Part shown: in pieces, positions 50,267 through 58,799 of the stretch
How positions within the stretch are numbered: position 1 is the first letter of the stretch
How the letters are laid out: the number at the start of each line of letters is the position of its first letter
Assembly: GCF_021044885.1 (NCBI RefSeq)
Contig: NZ_JAJNOD010000004.1
Span: forward strand, 124,001 to 188,000
Length of the DNA: 64,000 bases
From: Microbacterium nymphoidis
Lineage (GTDB): Bacteria; Actinomycetota; Actinomycetes; Actinomycetales; Microbacteriaceae
Direction: 5' to 3'
Program-made: the position numbers and the translations under genes
Notes under the pieces: model-generated
Told to the model about the DNA's origin: nothing
What the model saw: only the letters and a program-made list of their open reading frames with translations
Databases searched by the model: none

Positions 50267-51450
50267 CACGGCTGGCGCGCGGCGTCCTCCGTCTCGGCGG
50301 CGCCGATGCCGCGCAGCGCCGGGGTGAGCGTGACCGCGAGTGCGACCAGCACGAGCACGAGGATCATCGCGAGACGTAGACCGAAGTGCTCACCGAGGAA
50401 GCCGAGCGCGGGCGGACCTGCGAGGAAAGCGACGTAGCCGATCGTCGCGACCAGGGAGACGCGCGCCGCGGAGTTCGGGCCGGAGTCCCCGGCCGCCGAG
50501 ATCGCAACGGGGAAGCCGAGCGCGGCTCCCAGCCCCCACAGCGGGATGGCACAGGCGGCGACGACCGGATTGTCAGCGAAGATCACGAGAGCCAGTCCCA
50601 CCGCGCCGAGGGCCGCGCTGCCGCCGAGCACTGCTGCGCGGCCGAAGCGGGTGATGAGCGGACCGCCGGAGAAGCGGCCGATGGTCATCATCGCCGCGAA
50701 CACGGCGAACAGTCCCGAGCTCCACGCCGGATCGAATCCATGGCCGTCGACCATCAGCAGCGGCAGCCAGTCGTTGGCCGAGCCTTCGGCGAGCGCCAGC
50801 GCCAGGACGATCACCCCGATGATCAGCAGCCGTCGATCGCGCCACACCGGAGCGTGGTGGGATTTCTCTACCGGGCCCGATGCCTGCGAGCGCGGCACGC
50901 CGGGCAGCGCCCGCAGCACGGCGAGAACGGCGATCACGGTCACCATCAGCAGGTGCCAGAGCACGGGAAGGTGCAGCGCTACAGCGCCCAGACCGATGAC
51001 CGCGCCGGCGACGGTGCCGAGGCTGAACGAGCCGTGCAGCGCGGGGAGCACGGGAACGCCCGCGAGCTGTTCCACCTCGGCGCCCTCGACGTTCATCGCC
51101 ACCTCCGCACCGCCCATGCCCAATCCCATGAGACCGAGACCGATGGCGGTGAGCCACGCGCTGCCGATGGCGGCGCCGGCCCCGATCGTGGGCGTGGCGA
51201 GCAACTGGAGCGATATGCCGACCGTGATGACGGGTCGGGTGCCGAAGCGCGCGGTGAGGGCGCCCGACGAGAGGATCCCGAGCATCGAGCCGACGGACAG
51301 CCCGAACAGGACGAGTCCCATCGTGGCGGTGGAGGCTTCCAGCAGGTCGCGCACGTCGGGCGTTCTGGTCACCCAGGAGGCGAACATCATCCCGGGGACG
51401 AAGAAGAGCACGAACAACGACATGCGGCGGCGGCGAAGGGCGGCGTCCAT
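50266..51450 (-). CDS. MFS transporter (YbjJ-like)
   Basis: A 394-residue transporter with 12 hydrophobic segments. It opens RRRRMSLFVLFFVPGMMFASWVTRTPDVR and has GALTARFGTRPVITVG, the loop 2-3 signature. The sequence is close in style to the YbjJ/fucose-permease-like subgroup of sugar-type carriers. Substrate unknown. ATG 51450 is preferred over an upstream ATG because the protein core begins with the basic cluster. A palindrome ATTCG-ATC-CGAAT lies upstream, which could bind a regulator. Confidence 0.82.
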   Translation of the reverse strand: MDAALRRRRMSLFVLFFVPGMMFASWVTRTPDVRDLLEASTATMGLVLFGLSVGSMLGILSSGALTARFGTRPVITVGISLQLLATPTIGAGAAIGSAWLTAIGLGLMGLGMGGAEVAMNVEGAEVEQLAGVPVLPALHGSFSLGTVAGAVIGLGAVALHLPVLWHLLMVTVIAVLAVLRALPGVPRSQASGPVEKSHHAPVWRDRRLLIIGVIVLALALAEGSANDWLPLLMVDGHGFDPAWSSGLFAVFAAMMTIGRFSGGPLITRFGRAAVLGGSAALGAVGLALVIFADNPVVAACAIPLWGLGAALGFPVAISAAGDSGPNSAARVSLVATIGYVAFLAGPPALGFLGEHFGLRLAMILVLVLVALAVTLTPALRGIGAAETEDAARQP

Positions 51451-51647
51451 GGGAGTGGATGTCCTCGGGGGTGGAAGCTGAATCGATTCGATCCGAATGT
51501 ATCGGTTCCGGGAATACGCGGGGGCCACTCGGACGCTGAATCTTTGCGTCGCCCTGGGGAGAATGTCGTTCCGTCCGGGGCTGACGTGGCGCAGACTGAG
51601 CTGCGCGCCGTCCGCATCGCGCGGACCGCCGGGGGAGAGGAAGCCGT

Positions 51648-53420
51648 ATGGAAGGGCTCGAAGTCACCGTTCTGCTGGGGATGGCGGTGCTGGTCGGAAC
51701 CGTGCTCGCGCCGCGCCTGCGTGTAGCCACACCCCTCGTGCTGCTGGTGCTGGGCGTGGTGATCGGGTTCGTGCCGCAGGCGCGCGAGATCCAGCTGCCG
51801 CCGGAAGTGGTGCTGCTGTTGTTCCTCCCGGTGATGCTGTTCTGGGAGTCGATGACCACGTCCCTGCGGGCGATCCGCCGCTCGCTGCGATACATCGCAC
51901 CGATGTCCACCCTGCTGGTGGTCGCCTCGGCGTTCGCCGTTGCCGGGATCGCCGTGCTGCTCGGGCTGCCCTGGGAGGCCGCCCTGATCCTCGGCGCCGC
52001 GGTGGCCCCGCCCGACGCCACCGCTGTGGCGGCACTCGGACGTATGCTGCCGCAGCGGATGTTCATGAAGCTGAAGGCCGAGTCGCTGACGAACGACGGA
52101 ACGGCTCTGGTGCTGTACGCCATCGCGGTGTCGCTGGCCGTGGGCGATCAGGTCTCCCCGCTGTCCGTCACCTGGACCGTCGTCGATTCGTATCTCGGTG
52201 GCGCTCTCGCCGGGATCGTCGTCGCAGCGCTCGCCTATCTGCTGCTTCGCCGTCTCACCGGAACTCTCGAGATCAACCTCACCCTGCTGCTGGTGCCCTT
52301 CGTCGCCTTCCTGGTCGCCGAGCTCATCGGCGCCTCCGGGGTGCTCGCCGTGGTGATCGCGGGGCTGATCGTGGCCTGGGTCTCGCCGCGCATCACCACG
52401 GCAGCATCCCGGCGCCAGGCGGAGTCCGTCTACCCCGTGCTCACCTACATCCTCAACGGCGCGCTGTTCGTGCTGATCGGCACCGAGGTCATGCACGTGC
52501 TGTTCGAGAGCTCCTGGGGGCAGGTGGGCCGTCTCGTGCTCATCACGGTGGTCGTCTGGGTCGTGCTGATCGTGGTGCGCCTGCTGTTCCAGCTCTTCTC
52601 CGCACCGTTCGCTCTCCCGCGCGGCGCACTGCGCGCGGCAACCAGCGGTGGCGATCGCACGATACCCATGCGGATGTGGATCGTCTCCACGTTCGCCGGC
52701 TTCCGTGGCGCGGTTTCCCTGGCGATCGCGCTGTCCGTGCCGCTGGTCACGGCGTCGGGTCAGCCGGTCGCCGCCCGGGACGAGATCATCTTCATCACGG
52801 CGGGGGTGATCGTGTTCAGCCTGCTGGTGCAGGGCCCGATGCTGCCGGCGATCGCCCGCTGGGCGAAGCTTCCCGCCGACACTGCAGCGGACGAGGAGTA
52901 CGAGATCGCGGAACGGGCCATCTCCGGGGCGGCGCTGGCCGCCATCGACGATCTCGCCGTCGAGCACGGCGTCAGTGACGCCGTGCGTGATCGCATTCGC
53001 AGCGAGGGGTACGAGCAGCTGGAGTACGCCAATGCTCGCGCGCTGGCTCGCCAGCGAGGTCTCGTGTACGCGGCAGACATCGCCGAGGAGCTCAGCGAAG
53101 ACGCCGAGCTGGAGACGATGATCGACGTCGCCGCGAGCAACGACCAGGTGCCGCCCGGACGCATGGCCGACGGCGAGCGAGAAGCCGGCGCCGGGCTGCA
53201 GATGCTCGCGGTCAGCTCCGACATCGACACCATCGCGCTGTCGCCCATCGCGCTGCGCGAGGAGAGCACGCGACTACGGCTGGCCCTGATGGATCGCCGG
53301 CGTGAGGTTCTGCTGCGGTTGCGGCGCGAGGGCACTATCGACGACCTCGTGGCGTGGCGCATCCAGGCGCAGCTCGACCTGGTGGAGGTGAAGCTGCGAG
53401 GGGTCGAGGAGATCGACTGA
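51648..53420 (+). CDS. CPA1 family Na+/H+ antiporter (NhaP-like)
   Basis: A 590-residue antiporter. About twelve helices are followed by a 190-residue cytoplasmic C-terminal part rich in charged helices. AAVAPPDATAV contains the CPA1 PxDA.. motif, and LKAESLTNDGTALVLY carries the ND pair used for cation exchange. It would export Na+ (or K+/Li+) against H+. The start codon has GGGGGAGAGGAAG upstream. The gene is divergent to the MFS gene. Confidence 0.9.
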   Translation: MEGLEVTVLLGMAVLVGTVLAPRLRVATPLVLLVLGVVIGFVPQAREIQLPPEVVLLLFLPVMLFWESMTTSLRAIRRSLRYIAPMSTLLVVASAFAVAGIAVLLGLPWEAALILGAAVAPPDATAVAALGRMLPQRMFMKLKAESLTNDGTALVLYAIAVSLAVGDQVSPLSVTWTVVDSYLGGALAGIVVAALAYLLLRRLTGTLEINLTLLLVPFVAFLVAELIGASGVLAVVIAGLIVAWVSPRITTAASRRQAESVYPVLTYILNGALFVLIGTEVMHVLFESSWGQVGRLVLITVVVWVVLIVVRLLFQLFSAPFALPRGALRAATSGGDRTIPMRMWIVSTFAGFRGAVSLAIALSVPLVTASGQPVAARDEIIFITAGVIVFSLLVQGPMLPAIARWAKLPADTAADEEYEIAERAISGAALAAIDDLAVEHGVSDAVRDRIRSEGYEQLEYANARALARQRGLVYAADIAEELSEDAELETMIDVAASNDQVPPGRMADGEREAGAGLQMLAVSSDIDTIALSPIALREESTRLRLALMDRRREVLLRLRREGTIDDLVAWRIQAQLDLVEVKLRGVEEID

Positions 53421-53427
53421 GGCGTGC

Positions 53428-54369
53428 TCAGCCCTGCGGAGCCTCCTGCAGGGTGCGACGGGTGCGAAAGACGCGATCCGCGCCGCTCAGCGGGTCCGTG
53501 AAACGGAGTTCCCGCGCCAGCAGCTGCAGGGGGCGGCTGAAGTCGTCGGGGACCTCGGGAAGCAGGACGGGGTAGAACCCGTCGTTCATGATGCCCAGCC
53601 CGAGCGCTGCCAGATGCACCCGCAGCTGGTGCATGCGCCCGGTGTGCGGGTGCAGGAGAGTGTGGATCACCGGGGTGCCCGCATCGGTGCCGCCGCTCTC
53701 ACCCGTCCCGATCAGCTCGATCAGCGTCTCGGAGTTCGGCTCCGCATCCGGGTCCACCTGGACGCACACGTTGCCACGCAGCTTGTCGATGCGATTGCGG
53801 TAGGTGAGCGGCAGCTCGGGGGCGGAGCCGGTGAGACGAGATACCGCCTCGTATGTCTTGCGCACGACGCGGTTCTCGAACAGCAGCTGGTAGGCGCCGC
53901 GCGTTGCCGGGCGTGCGGAGAACATGAGCAGACCGGCCGTCGCCCGATCCAGCCGGTGGATGGGGGTGAGGTCAGGGTTGTGCAGTGCATTTCGCAGTCG
54001 CACCAGAGCGGAGTTCTGGAGATACTTGCCGCCCGGGGTGGTCGGCAGGAAGTGCGGCTTGTCCACGACCACGAGATCGTCATCGACGTGCAGGATCTCG
54101 ATCGGGAAGGGGATCTCCTTCTCGACGGGCGGCTCCCGGTAGTACCAGACGAACTCATGTGATCCGAGCGGAGCGCTTCGGGCCACGGCGGAGCCGTCTG
54201 CAGCGACGATCTCGCCCCGCTCGAAGCGCGCATACAGCCCCTCGGGATCCAGATGCCCGAACCGCTCCACCATATGGTCGGCAATCGTCGGCCACGGGCC
54301 GGTCAGCGGCACGTGCAGTCGCGTCGCTCCGACGCCGTCTCTGACGGGCAGGGGAGAGGGCATGGGCAT
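53428..54369 (-). CDS. RluA family pseudouridine synthase
   Basis: A 313-residue enzyme without an S4 domain. The catalytic motif is IHRLDRATAGLLMF (HRLD, Asp nucleophile), with VVVDKPHFLPTTPGG upstream and LLHPHTGRMHQLRVHLA downstream, all typical of RluA-type synthases that convert uridine to pseudouridine in rRNA or tRNA. The target nucleotide is not determinable. GGAGG precedes ATG 54369; ATG 54363 is an alternative start. Confidence 0.88.
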   Translation of the reverse strand: MPMPSPLPVRDGVGATRLHVPLTGPWPTIADHMVERFGHLDPEGLYARFERGEIVAADGSAVARSAPLGSHEFVWYYREPPVEKEIPFPIEILHVDDDLVVVDKPHFLPTTPGGKYLQNSALVRLRNALHNPDLTPIHRLDRATAGLLMFSARPATRGAYQLLFENRVVRKTYEAVSRLTGSAPELPLTYRNRIDKLRGNVCVQVDPDAEPNSETLIELIGTGESGGTDAGTPVIHTLLHPHTGRMHQLRVHLAALGLGIMNDGFYPVLLPEVPDDFSRPLQLLARELRFTDPLSGADRVFRTRRTLQEAPQG

Positions 54370-54470
54370 CGTCCCATCCTCCCACCCTGCGGGGGAATCA
54401 TCCTCCAGTAGGGGGTCGGCGCCTACCCTGGTCGGACGCGCGGCACGGCGCGGATTCCTAGCGTGGAATC

Positions 54471-55151
54471 ATGAACTTCGCCGAGATCCTCACCGCCGTC
54501 GGCACCGCTCCCTGGGTGCCGCTCGTGGTCCTCGTGTTCTGCCTGCTCGACGGGTTCTTCCCTCCGGTGCCCAGCGAGACGGCCGTGATCGCAGCCGTCA
54601 CCCTCGGTCTGGCGTCGGGCGGTGATCCGCTCTTCCTCACCGCGGTCCTCGTCGCGGCCGCGATCGGGGCCGCCGCCGGGGACTCGATCGCCTACGCGAT
54701 CGGGCGAGCGTGCGGCACCGACCGGTGGGCGTGGATGCGCCGGCCGCGCGTGCAGACGGCGCTCGACTGGGCCGGCGCGCGAATGGTCGCGCGTCCCGCG
54801 CTGCTCATCCTCACAGCCCGCTACATCCCGATCGGGCGCGTCGCCGTGAACATGACCGCCGGCGCCACGCGCCTGTCCTACCGGCGCTTCCTGCCCATCA
54901 GCATCGTGGGGGCGGTGCTGTGGTCGGCGATGTGCCTGCTGCTCTCCGTGCTGGCGGCCACGTGGTTCGGTCACTCCCCGCTGCTCGCAGCCGGCGTCGG
55001 CATCGTACTGTCGCTGGTGCTCGGGCTGGGCGTGGATGCCGTGGCGCGCCTGCGCGAACGTCGTGCCGCGCGCGTGGGCGTCACTCCGAGTCGAACTCCA
55101 GATTCAGCTTCCGCAGCAGCGTCGCCAGTCGCTCACGGTCAGCGCGTGTGA
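54471..55151 (+). CDS. DedA family membrane protein
   Basis: A 226-residue DedA (VTT/SNARE-associated) protein with about five membrane segments. LLDGFFPPVPSETAVIAAVTLG carries the family's first reentrant motif (FxPxxPxE), and TARYIPIGRVAVNMTAG the second (F/Y.P.GR...). DedA proteins are lipid scramblases/flippases that recycle polyprenyl phosphate. TAGCGT six bases before ATG 54471 indicates a leaderless mRNA. The last 71 bases overlap the convergent MarR gene. Confidence 0.9.
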   Translation: MNFAEILTAVGTAPWVPLVVLVFCLLDGFFPPVPSETAVIAAVTLGLASGGDPLFLTAVLVAAAIGAAAGDSIAYAIGRACGTDRWAWMRRPRVQTALDWAGARMVARPALLILTARYIPIGRVAVNMTAGATRLSYRRFLPISIVGAVLWSAMCLLLSVLAATWFGHSPLLAAGVGIVLSLVLGLGVDAVARLRERRAARVGVTPSRTPDSASAAASPVAHGQRV

Positions 55152-55581
55152 GCACCGAGAGGATGTGAGCCTCCGCGTCGACAAGCCGCGTGATAGCGGC
55201 GTCGACGCGGATGCGACCATCGTCGGTGAGCGTCACGAGGACGCTGCGACCATCGCCCGGGTCCGCCTCGCGACGCACCAGGCGACGGCCCACAAGGCGG
55301 TCGATGCGGTTGGTCATGGTCCCCGACGAGACCAGCGTCTGCTGCAGGAGCTGCTTCGGGCTGAGCTGGAACGGCTCGCCGGCGCGGCGCAGGGCCGACA
55401 GCACATCCCACTCCCACGGCTCCAGGTCACTGCGCCGGAACGCCTCGCGCCGCGCGCGGTCCAGGTGCTTGGAGAGCCGGTCGACGCGCGAGAGCACGGA
55501 CAGCGGGGAGAAGTCGAGATCGGGGCGCTGGCCGAGCCAGGCATCGACGATGCGGTCCACCTCGTCCGTGCTGCCGGTCAT
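55081..55581 (-). CDS. MarR family transcriptional regulator
   Basis: A 166-residue MarR/SlyA-type regulator. EWDVLSALRRAGEPFQLSPKQLL is the helix-turn-helix, SSGTMTNRIDRLVGRRLV the recognition helix, and READPGDGRSVLVTLTDDG the wing with the DxR motif. CATAAT six bases before ATG 55581 gives a leaderless start. No palindrome stands out immediately upstream, and its target genes are unknown. It is divergent to tRNA-Gln and antisense to the end of DedA. Confidence 0.88.
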   Translation of the reverse strand: MTGSTDEVDRIVDAWLGQRPDLDFSPLSVLSRVDRLSKHLDRARREAFRRSDLEPWEWDVLSALRRAGEPFQLSPKQLLQQTLVSSGTMTNRIDRLVGRRLVRREADPGDGRSVLVTLTDDGRIRVDAAITRLVDAEAHILSVLTRADRERLATLLRKLNLEFDSE

Positions 55582-55640
55582 CCGTCCATTATGGGCCAGG
55601 CGCGCACGGTCTCCGGTCCCCACGCATGGCAGACTGTACG

Positions 55641-55657
55641 CGCGACAAATCGTCGCG
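55641..55657. promoter_or_regulatory. Palindrome CGCGAC-N5-GTCGCG upstream of tRNA-Gln
   Basis: A perfect 6-bp inverted repeat with spacer AAATC ends two bases before the tRNA acceptor stem. It could be a regulator site or part of the 5' leader structure recognised by RNase P. Confidence 0.3.
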
Positions 55658-55659
55658 GA

Positions 55660-55731
55660 TCCGCCGTGGTGTAATGGCAGCACGACAGCCTTTGGAGCTG
55701 TGAGGTCTAGGTTCGAGTCCTGGCGGCGGAG
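55660..55731 (+). tRNA. tRNA-Gln (anticodon TTG)
   Basis: A 72-base cloverleaf. The acceptor TCCGCCG (55660-55666) pairs with CGGCGGA (55724-55730), with discriminator G 55731. The anticodon stem ACAGC/GCTGT encloses CTTTGGA with anticodon TTG at 55692-55694, and the T-arm has the TTCGAGT loop. The CCA end is not encoded. The ATG of glmU is at 55733, two bases after the discriminator. Confidence 0.97.
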
Positions 55732-55732
55732 C

Positions 55733-57202
55733 ATGTCGGAGAACAATCTCGCCATCATCATCCTCGCGGCAGGGCAGGGGACCCGTATGCGCTCGCGGAC
55801 ACCCAAGGTGCTCCACGAGATCGGCGGACGATCGCTGCTGGCGCACGTCGTGGTCAACGCCGAGAAGCTGGCTGCCGACCATGTCGAGGTGGTCGTGCGC
55901 CACGAGCGCGAGCGCATCGTCGCTCACCTGGCGGACCTCTTCCCGAGCGTGGCCGTGGTCGATCAGGACGATGTCCCCGGTACCGGACGCGCGGTCGAGG
56001 TGGCCGTCAACGCGCTGCCCGACGACTTCGACGGCGACGTGCTCGTGCTCTCCGGCGACGTCCCGCTGCTGGAGGCGGACACCATGCGGGAGCTCGTCGC
56101 GGCGCACCGCGCCACCCGTGCGGCGGCCACGCTGCTGACGGCGATCATCGACGATCCCACCGGCTACGGGCGAGTCATCCGCGATGCCGACGGCTCCGTC
56201 TCCCGCATCGTCGAGCAGAAGGACGCCTCCCCGGAGGAAGCGGCGGTCACCGAGACCAACGCGGGCGTCTATGTCTTCACCGCCGCGGCGCTGCGACGGA
56301 CTCTCCCCGGGATCGGCACCGACAACGCCCAGAACGAGAAGTACCTCACCAGCGTCATCGGCATCCTGCGCGCGGAGAACGAGCGCGTCTCGGCGGAGGT
56401 CGCGGCTGATCCGCGCGTGACCTTCGGCGTGAACGACCGCGCTCAGCTGAGCGACGTCGCGCGCATCCTCAACGCGCGAATCGTGCGCCGCTGGCAGCGC
56501 GACGGCGTGACCGTGATGGATCCCGCCACCACCTGGATCGATGACCAGGTCTCGCTGGCCCAGGACGTCACGATCCTCCCGAACACCTATCTGCTGGGCG
56601 CCACCTCCATCGCGGAGGGCGCCACGATCGGTCCCGACACCACGCTCGTCGACTGCGAAGTGGGCGAGGACGCCGTGGTCAAGCGCACCGACGCGACCCT
56701 CGCCGTCATCGGCGACCGCGCCACCGTCGGCCCGTGGTCCTACCTCCGTCCGGGGGCCACGCTCGCGCAAGAGGGCAAGATCGGCACCTTCGTGGAGATC
56801 AAGAACTCGCAGATCGGCGCCGGATCCAAGGTGCCGCATCTGTCCTACGTGGGCGACACGACCATCGGCACCGGGGTCAACCTCGGAGCCGGCGCGATCA
56901 CCGCCAACTACGACGACATCACCAAGCACCGCACGGTGATCGGGGATGAAGTGCACACCGGCTCGCACAACGTGTTCGTCGCGCCCGTTACGATTGGAGC
57001 AGGCGCGAAGACCGGAGCAGGAGCGGTCATCCGCAAGGATGTCCCCGCGGGCGCGCTGGCCCTGAGCGTGGCGCCGCAGCGCAACGTCGAGGGCTGGGTC
57101 GAGAAGAACAGGCAGGGCACCCGTGCCGCGGCGGCAGCCGAGGACGCCCGAAACGCACAGAAGGCTGCAGATGGCAGGCAAGGGCAAGAAGAAGACCGTT
57201 GA
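55733..57202 (+). CDS. glmU: Bifunctional UDP-GlcNAc pyrophosphorylase / glucosamine-1-P acetyltransferase
   Basis: A 489-residue enzyme making UDP-N-acetylglucosamine for peptidoglycan. The N-terminal uridyltransferase begins IIILAAGQGTRMRSRTPKVLH, the LxxGxGTxM-PK signature. The C-terminal half is a left-handed beta-helix of hexapeptide repeats with KNSQIGAGSKVPHLSYVGD and the acetyl-CoA site AGAITANYD. The final 30 residues are a basic helix. The start is fixed at 55733 because the tRNA ends at 55731, and no ribosome-binding site can exist outside the tRNA. It overlaps prs by 32 bases. Confidence 0.96.
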   Translation: MSENNLAIIILAAGQGTRMRSRTPKVLHEIGGRSLLAHVVVNAEKLAADHVEVVVRHERERIVAHLADLFPSVAVVDQDDVPGTGRAVEVAVNALPDDFDGDVLVLSGDVPLLEADTMRELVAAHRATRAAATLLTAIIDDPTGYGRVIRDADGSVSRIVEQKDASPEEAAVTETNAGVYVFTAAALRRTLPGIGTDNAQNEKYLTSVIGILRAENERVSAEVAADPRVTFGVNDRAQLSDVARILNARIVRRWQRDGVTVMDPATTWIDDQVSLAQDVTILPNTYLLGATSIAEGATIGPDTTLVDCEVGEDAVVKRTDATLAVIGDRATVGPWSYLRPGATLAQEGKIGTFVEIKNSQIGAGSKVPHLSYVGDTTIGTGVNLGAGAITANYDDITKHRTVIGDEVHTGSHNVFVAPVTIGAGAKTGAGAVIRKDVPAGALALSVAPQRNVEGWVEKNRQGTRAAAAAEDARNAQKAADGRQGQEEDR

Positions 57203-58211
57203 TCTCGATCGCGAAAACGACATCGCGCCCGGTCTCGAGGTAAAGACCAAGAAGCGTCTCGTTGTCGTTTCCGGAAGCTCGCACCCCGAGCTCGCCGCTC
57301 AGGTCGCCACGCAACTGGGCACCGAGCTTGCCCCGACCGAGCACCGTACCTTCGCATCGGGTGAGCTCTACACCCGCTTCGAGGTCTCTGTGCGCGGCTG
57401 CGACGTCTTCGTGGTGCAGTCCTTCGAGGGCGCGGTCAACAAGCAGATCATGGAGCTGCTGATCATGCTCGATGCGCTCAAGCGCGCATCGGCCAAGCGC
57501 ATCACCGTGGTCGCCCCCTACTATCCCTACTCGCGTCAGGACAAGAAGGGTCGCGGCCGCGAGCCGATCAGCGCGCGGCTCGTCTCCGACCTCATGGCCA
57601 CCGCTGGCGCCGATCGCGTCATGTCGGTGGACCTGCACGCCGCGCAGATCCAGGGCTTCTTCGACGGTCCCGTCGACCACCTGTTCGCCAAGCCCGTGCT
57701 GCTGGACTACTTCGAGCGCACCCTGTCTGCGTCCGACCGCGACAAGCTGACCATCGTCTCGCCCGACATGGGTCGTGTGCGCGTAGCCGACACCTGGTCT
57801 GACAGCCTCAACGCCCCGCTGGCGATCATCCACAAGCGCCGCGACCCGAAGGTCGCCAACCAAGTCTCGGTGCATGAGATCGTCGGGTCCGTGGACGGTC
57901 GCGTCTGTCTCCTGGTCGACGACATGATCGACACCGGCGGCACCATCCAGAAGGCGGCCGAGGCGCTCAAGGCCAACGGAGCGGAGCGCGTCATCGTCGC
58001 GGCGACGCACGCCATCTTCTCCGACCCGGCCGTGCAGCGCCTGCAGAGCGAGGCCATCGATGAGGTCGTGGTCACCGACACCGTGCCGCTGCCCGCCGAC
58101 AAGGTCTTCCCCGGCCTGACCATTCTGCCGATCGCCCCGCTGCTCGCACGGGCCATTCAGGAGGTCTTCGAGGACGGTTCCGTCACCAGCATGTTCGACG
58201 GCGCGGCCTGA
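57171..58211 (+). CDS. prs: Ribose-phosphate pyrophosphokinase (PRPP synthetase)
   Basis: A 346-residue class I PRPP synthetase. GELYTRFEVSVRGCDVFVVQS, YYPYSRQDKKGRGREPIS, VMSVDLHAAQIQGFF and the PRPP loop LVDDMIDTGGTIQKAA are all present. It makes PRPP for nucleotides, His, Trp and NAD. ATG 57171 has AGAAGG upstream and begins inside the end of glmU; a lysine-rich extension of about 35 residues precedes the conserved core. The glmU-prs pairing is standard in bacteria. Confidence 0.96.
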   Translation: MAGKGKKKTVDLDRENDIAPGLEVKTKKRLVVVSGSSHPELAAQVATQLGTELAPTEHRTFASGELYTRFEVSVRGCDVFVVQSFEGAVNKQIMELLIMLDALKRASAKRITVVAPYYPYSRQDKKGRGREPISARLVSDLMATAGADRVMSVDLHAAQIQGFFDGPVDHLFAKPVLLDYFERTLSASDRDKLTIVSPDMGRVRVADTWSDSLNAPLAIIHKRRDPKVANQVSVHEIVGSVDGRVCLLVDDMIDTGGTIQKAAEALKANGAERVIVAATHAIFSDPAVQRLQSEAIDEVVVTDTVPLPADKVFPGLTILPIAPLLARAIQEVFEDGSVTSMFDGAA

Positions 58212-58263
58212 CGGTCACAGCAGACGCATAGGTCGTTCAGGGGGAGCGGAGTGGTCCGATCCC

Positions 58264-58290
58264 TAATCTGAGGGAGAAGACCTGAGGAGG
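58264..58290 (+). promoter_or_regulatory. Promoter and ribosome-binding site of the flavin operon
   Basis: The -10-like TAATCT (58264-58269) and the strong ribosome-binding site GAGGAGG (58284-58290), five bases before ATG 58296, define a short leader for the three-gene operon. It is one of few genes here with a clear canonical leader. Confidence 0.55.
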
Positions 58291-58295
58291 ACCCC

Positions 58296-58799
58296 ATGGC
58301 CCGTACCCCGCTCCACCTGAACCGGCCCGTCCGCACCGCCGCCACGCTGGCGTCGGTCGCCGGGATCGCGCTGCTCGCCGGCTGCTCGGCCGGCGCGGCC
58401 GAAGCCGATACCGCGACCACCGGCGCGGTCTCCGGCACCGGTACGACCACCAGCGGCTCCGCACCCGCCACCGCCTCCGCCGGCGGCACCACCGGCGGTT
58501 ACGTCGCCGGCACCTACGAGGGCGACGGCAGCTATTCCAACCCGCACGGGAACATCGAGAAGGTGCACGTCAGCATGACAATCACCGCCGACGGCACCGT
58601 CGAATCCGTCGATGTGACCGGGACCACGGATGGTGCCGAGAGCGCTCAGTACCAGTCGCTGTTCATCGGCGGGATCTCCGACGAGGTCGTGGGCAAGAAG
58701 ATCGACGAGCTCAACGTCACCGTCGTCTCGGGATCCTCGCTGACCAGCGGCGGATTCATGCAGGCGGTGGACGCCATCGAGGCGGAAGCCGCGGCATGA
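58296..58799 (+). CDS. FMN-binding (flavinylated) lipoprotein
   Basis: A 167-residue lipoprotein. The signal peptide ends LLAGC with Cys30 as lipid anchor, followed by a Thr/Ser/Gly-rich tether of about 40 residues, and then an FMN_bind domain (VAGTYEGDGSYSNPHG ... VHVSMTITADGTVESVDV). The flavinylation-type site is VVSGSSLTSGGFMQAVDAI near the C-terminus, where a Ser or Thr of the S-G-x-S/T-x-T-S motif would receive FMN. The enzyme that attaches it, ApbE, is the next gene, overlapping by four bases. It probably carries electrons on the outer side of the membrane. Confidence 0.85.
   Translation: MARTPLHLNRPVRTAATLASVAGIALLAGCSAGAAEADTATTGAVSGTGTTTSGSAPATASAGGTTGGYVAGTYEGDGSYSNPHGNIEKVHVSMTITADGTVESVDVTGTTDGAESAQYQSLFIGGISDEVVGKKIDELNVTVVSGSSLTSGGFMQAVDAIEAEAAA

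Noticed and set aside
55660..55731. tRNA-Gln as an integration site for a mobile element
   Set aside because: No integrase, direct repeat of the tRNA 3' end or foreign-looking DNA follows; glmU abuts it.
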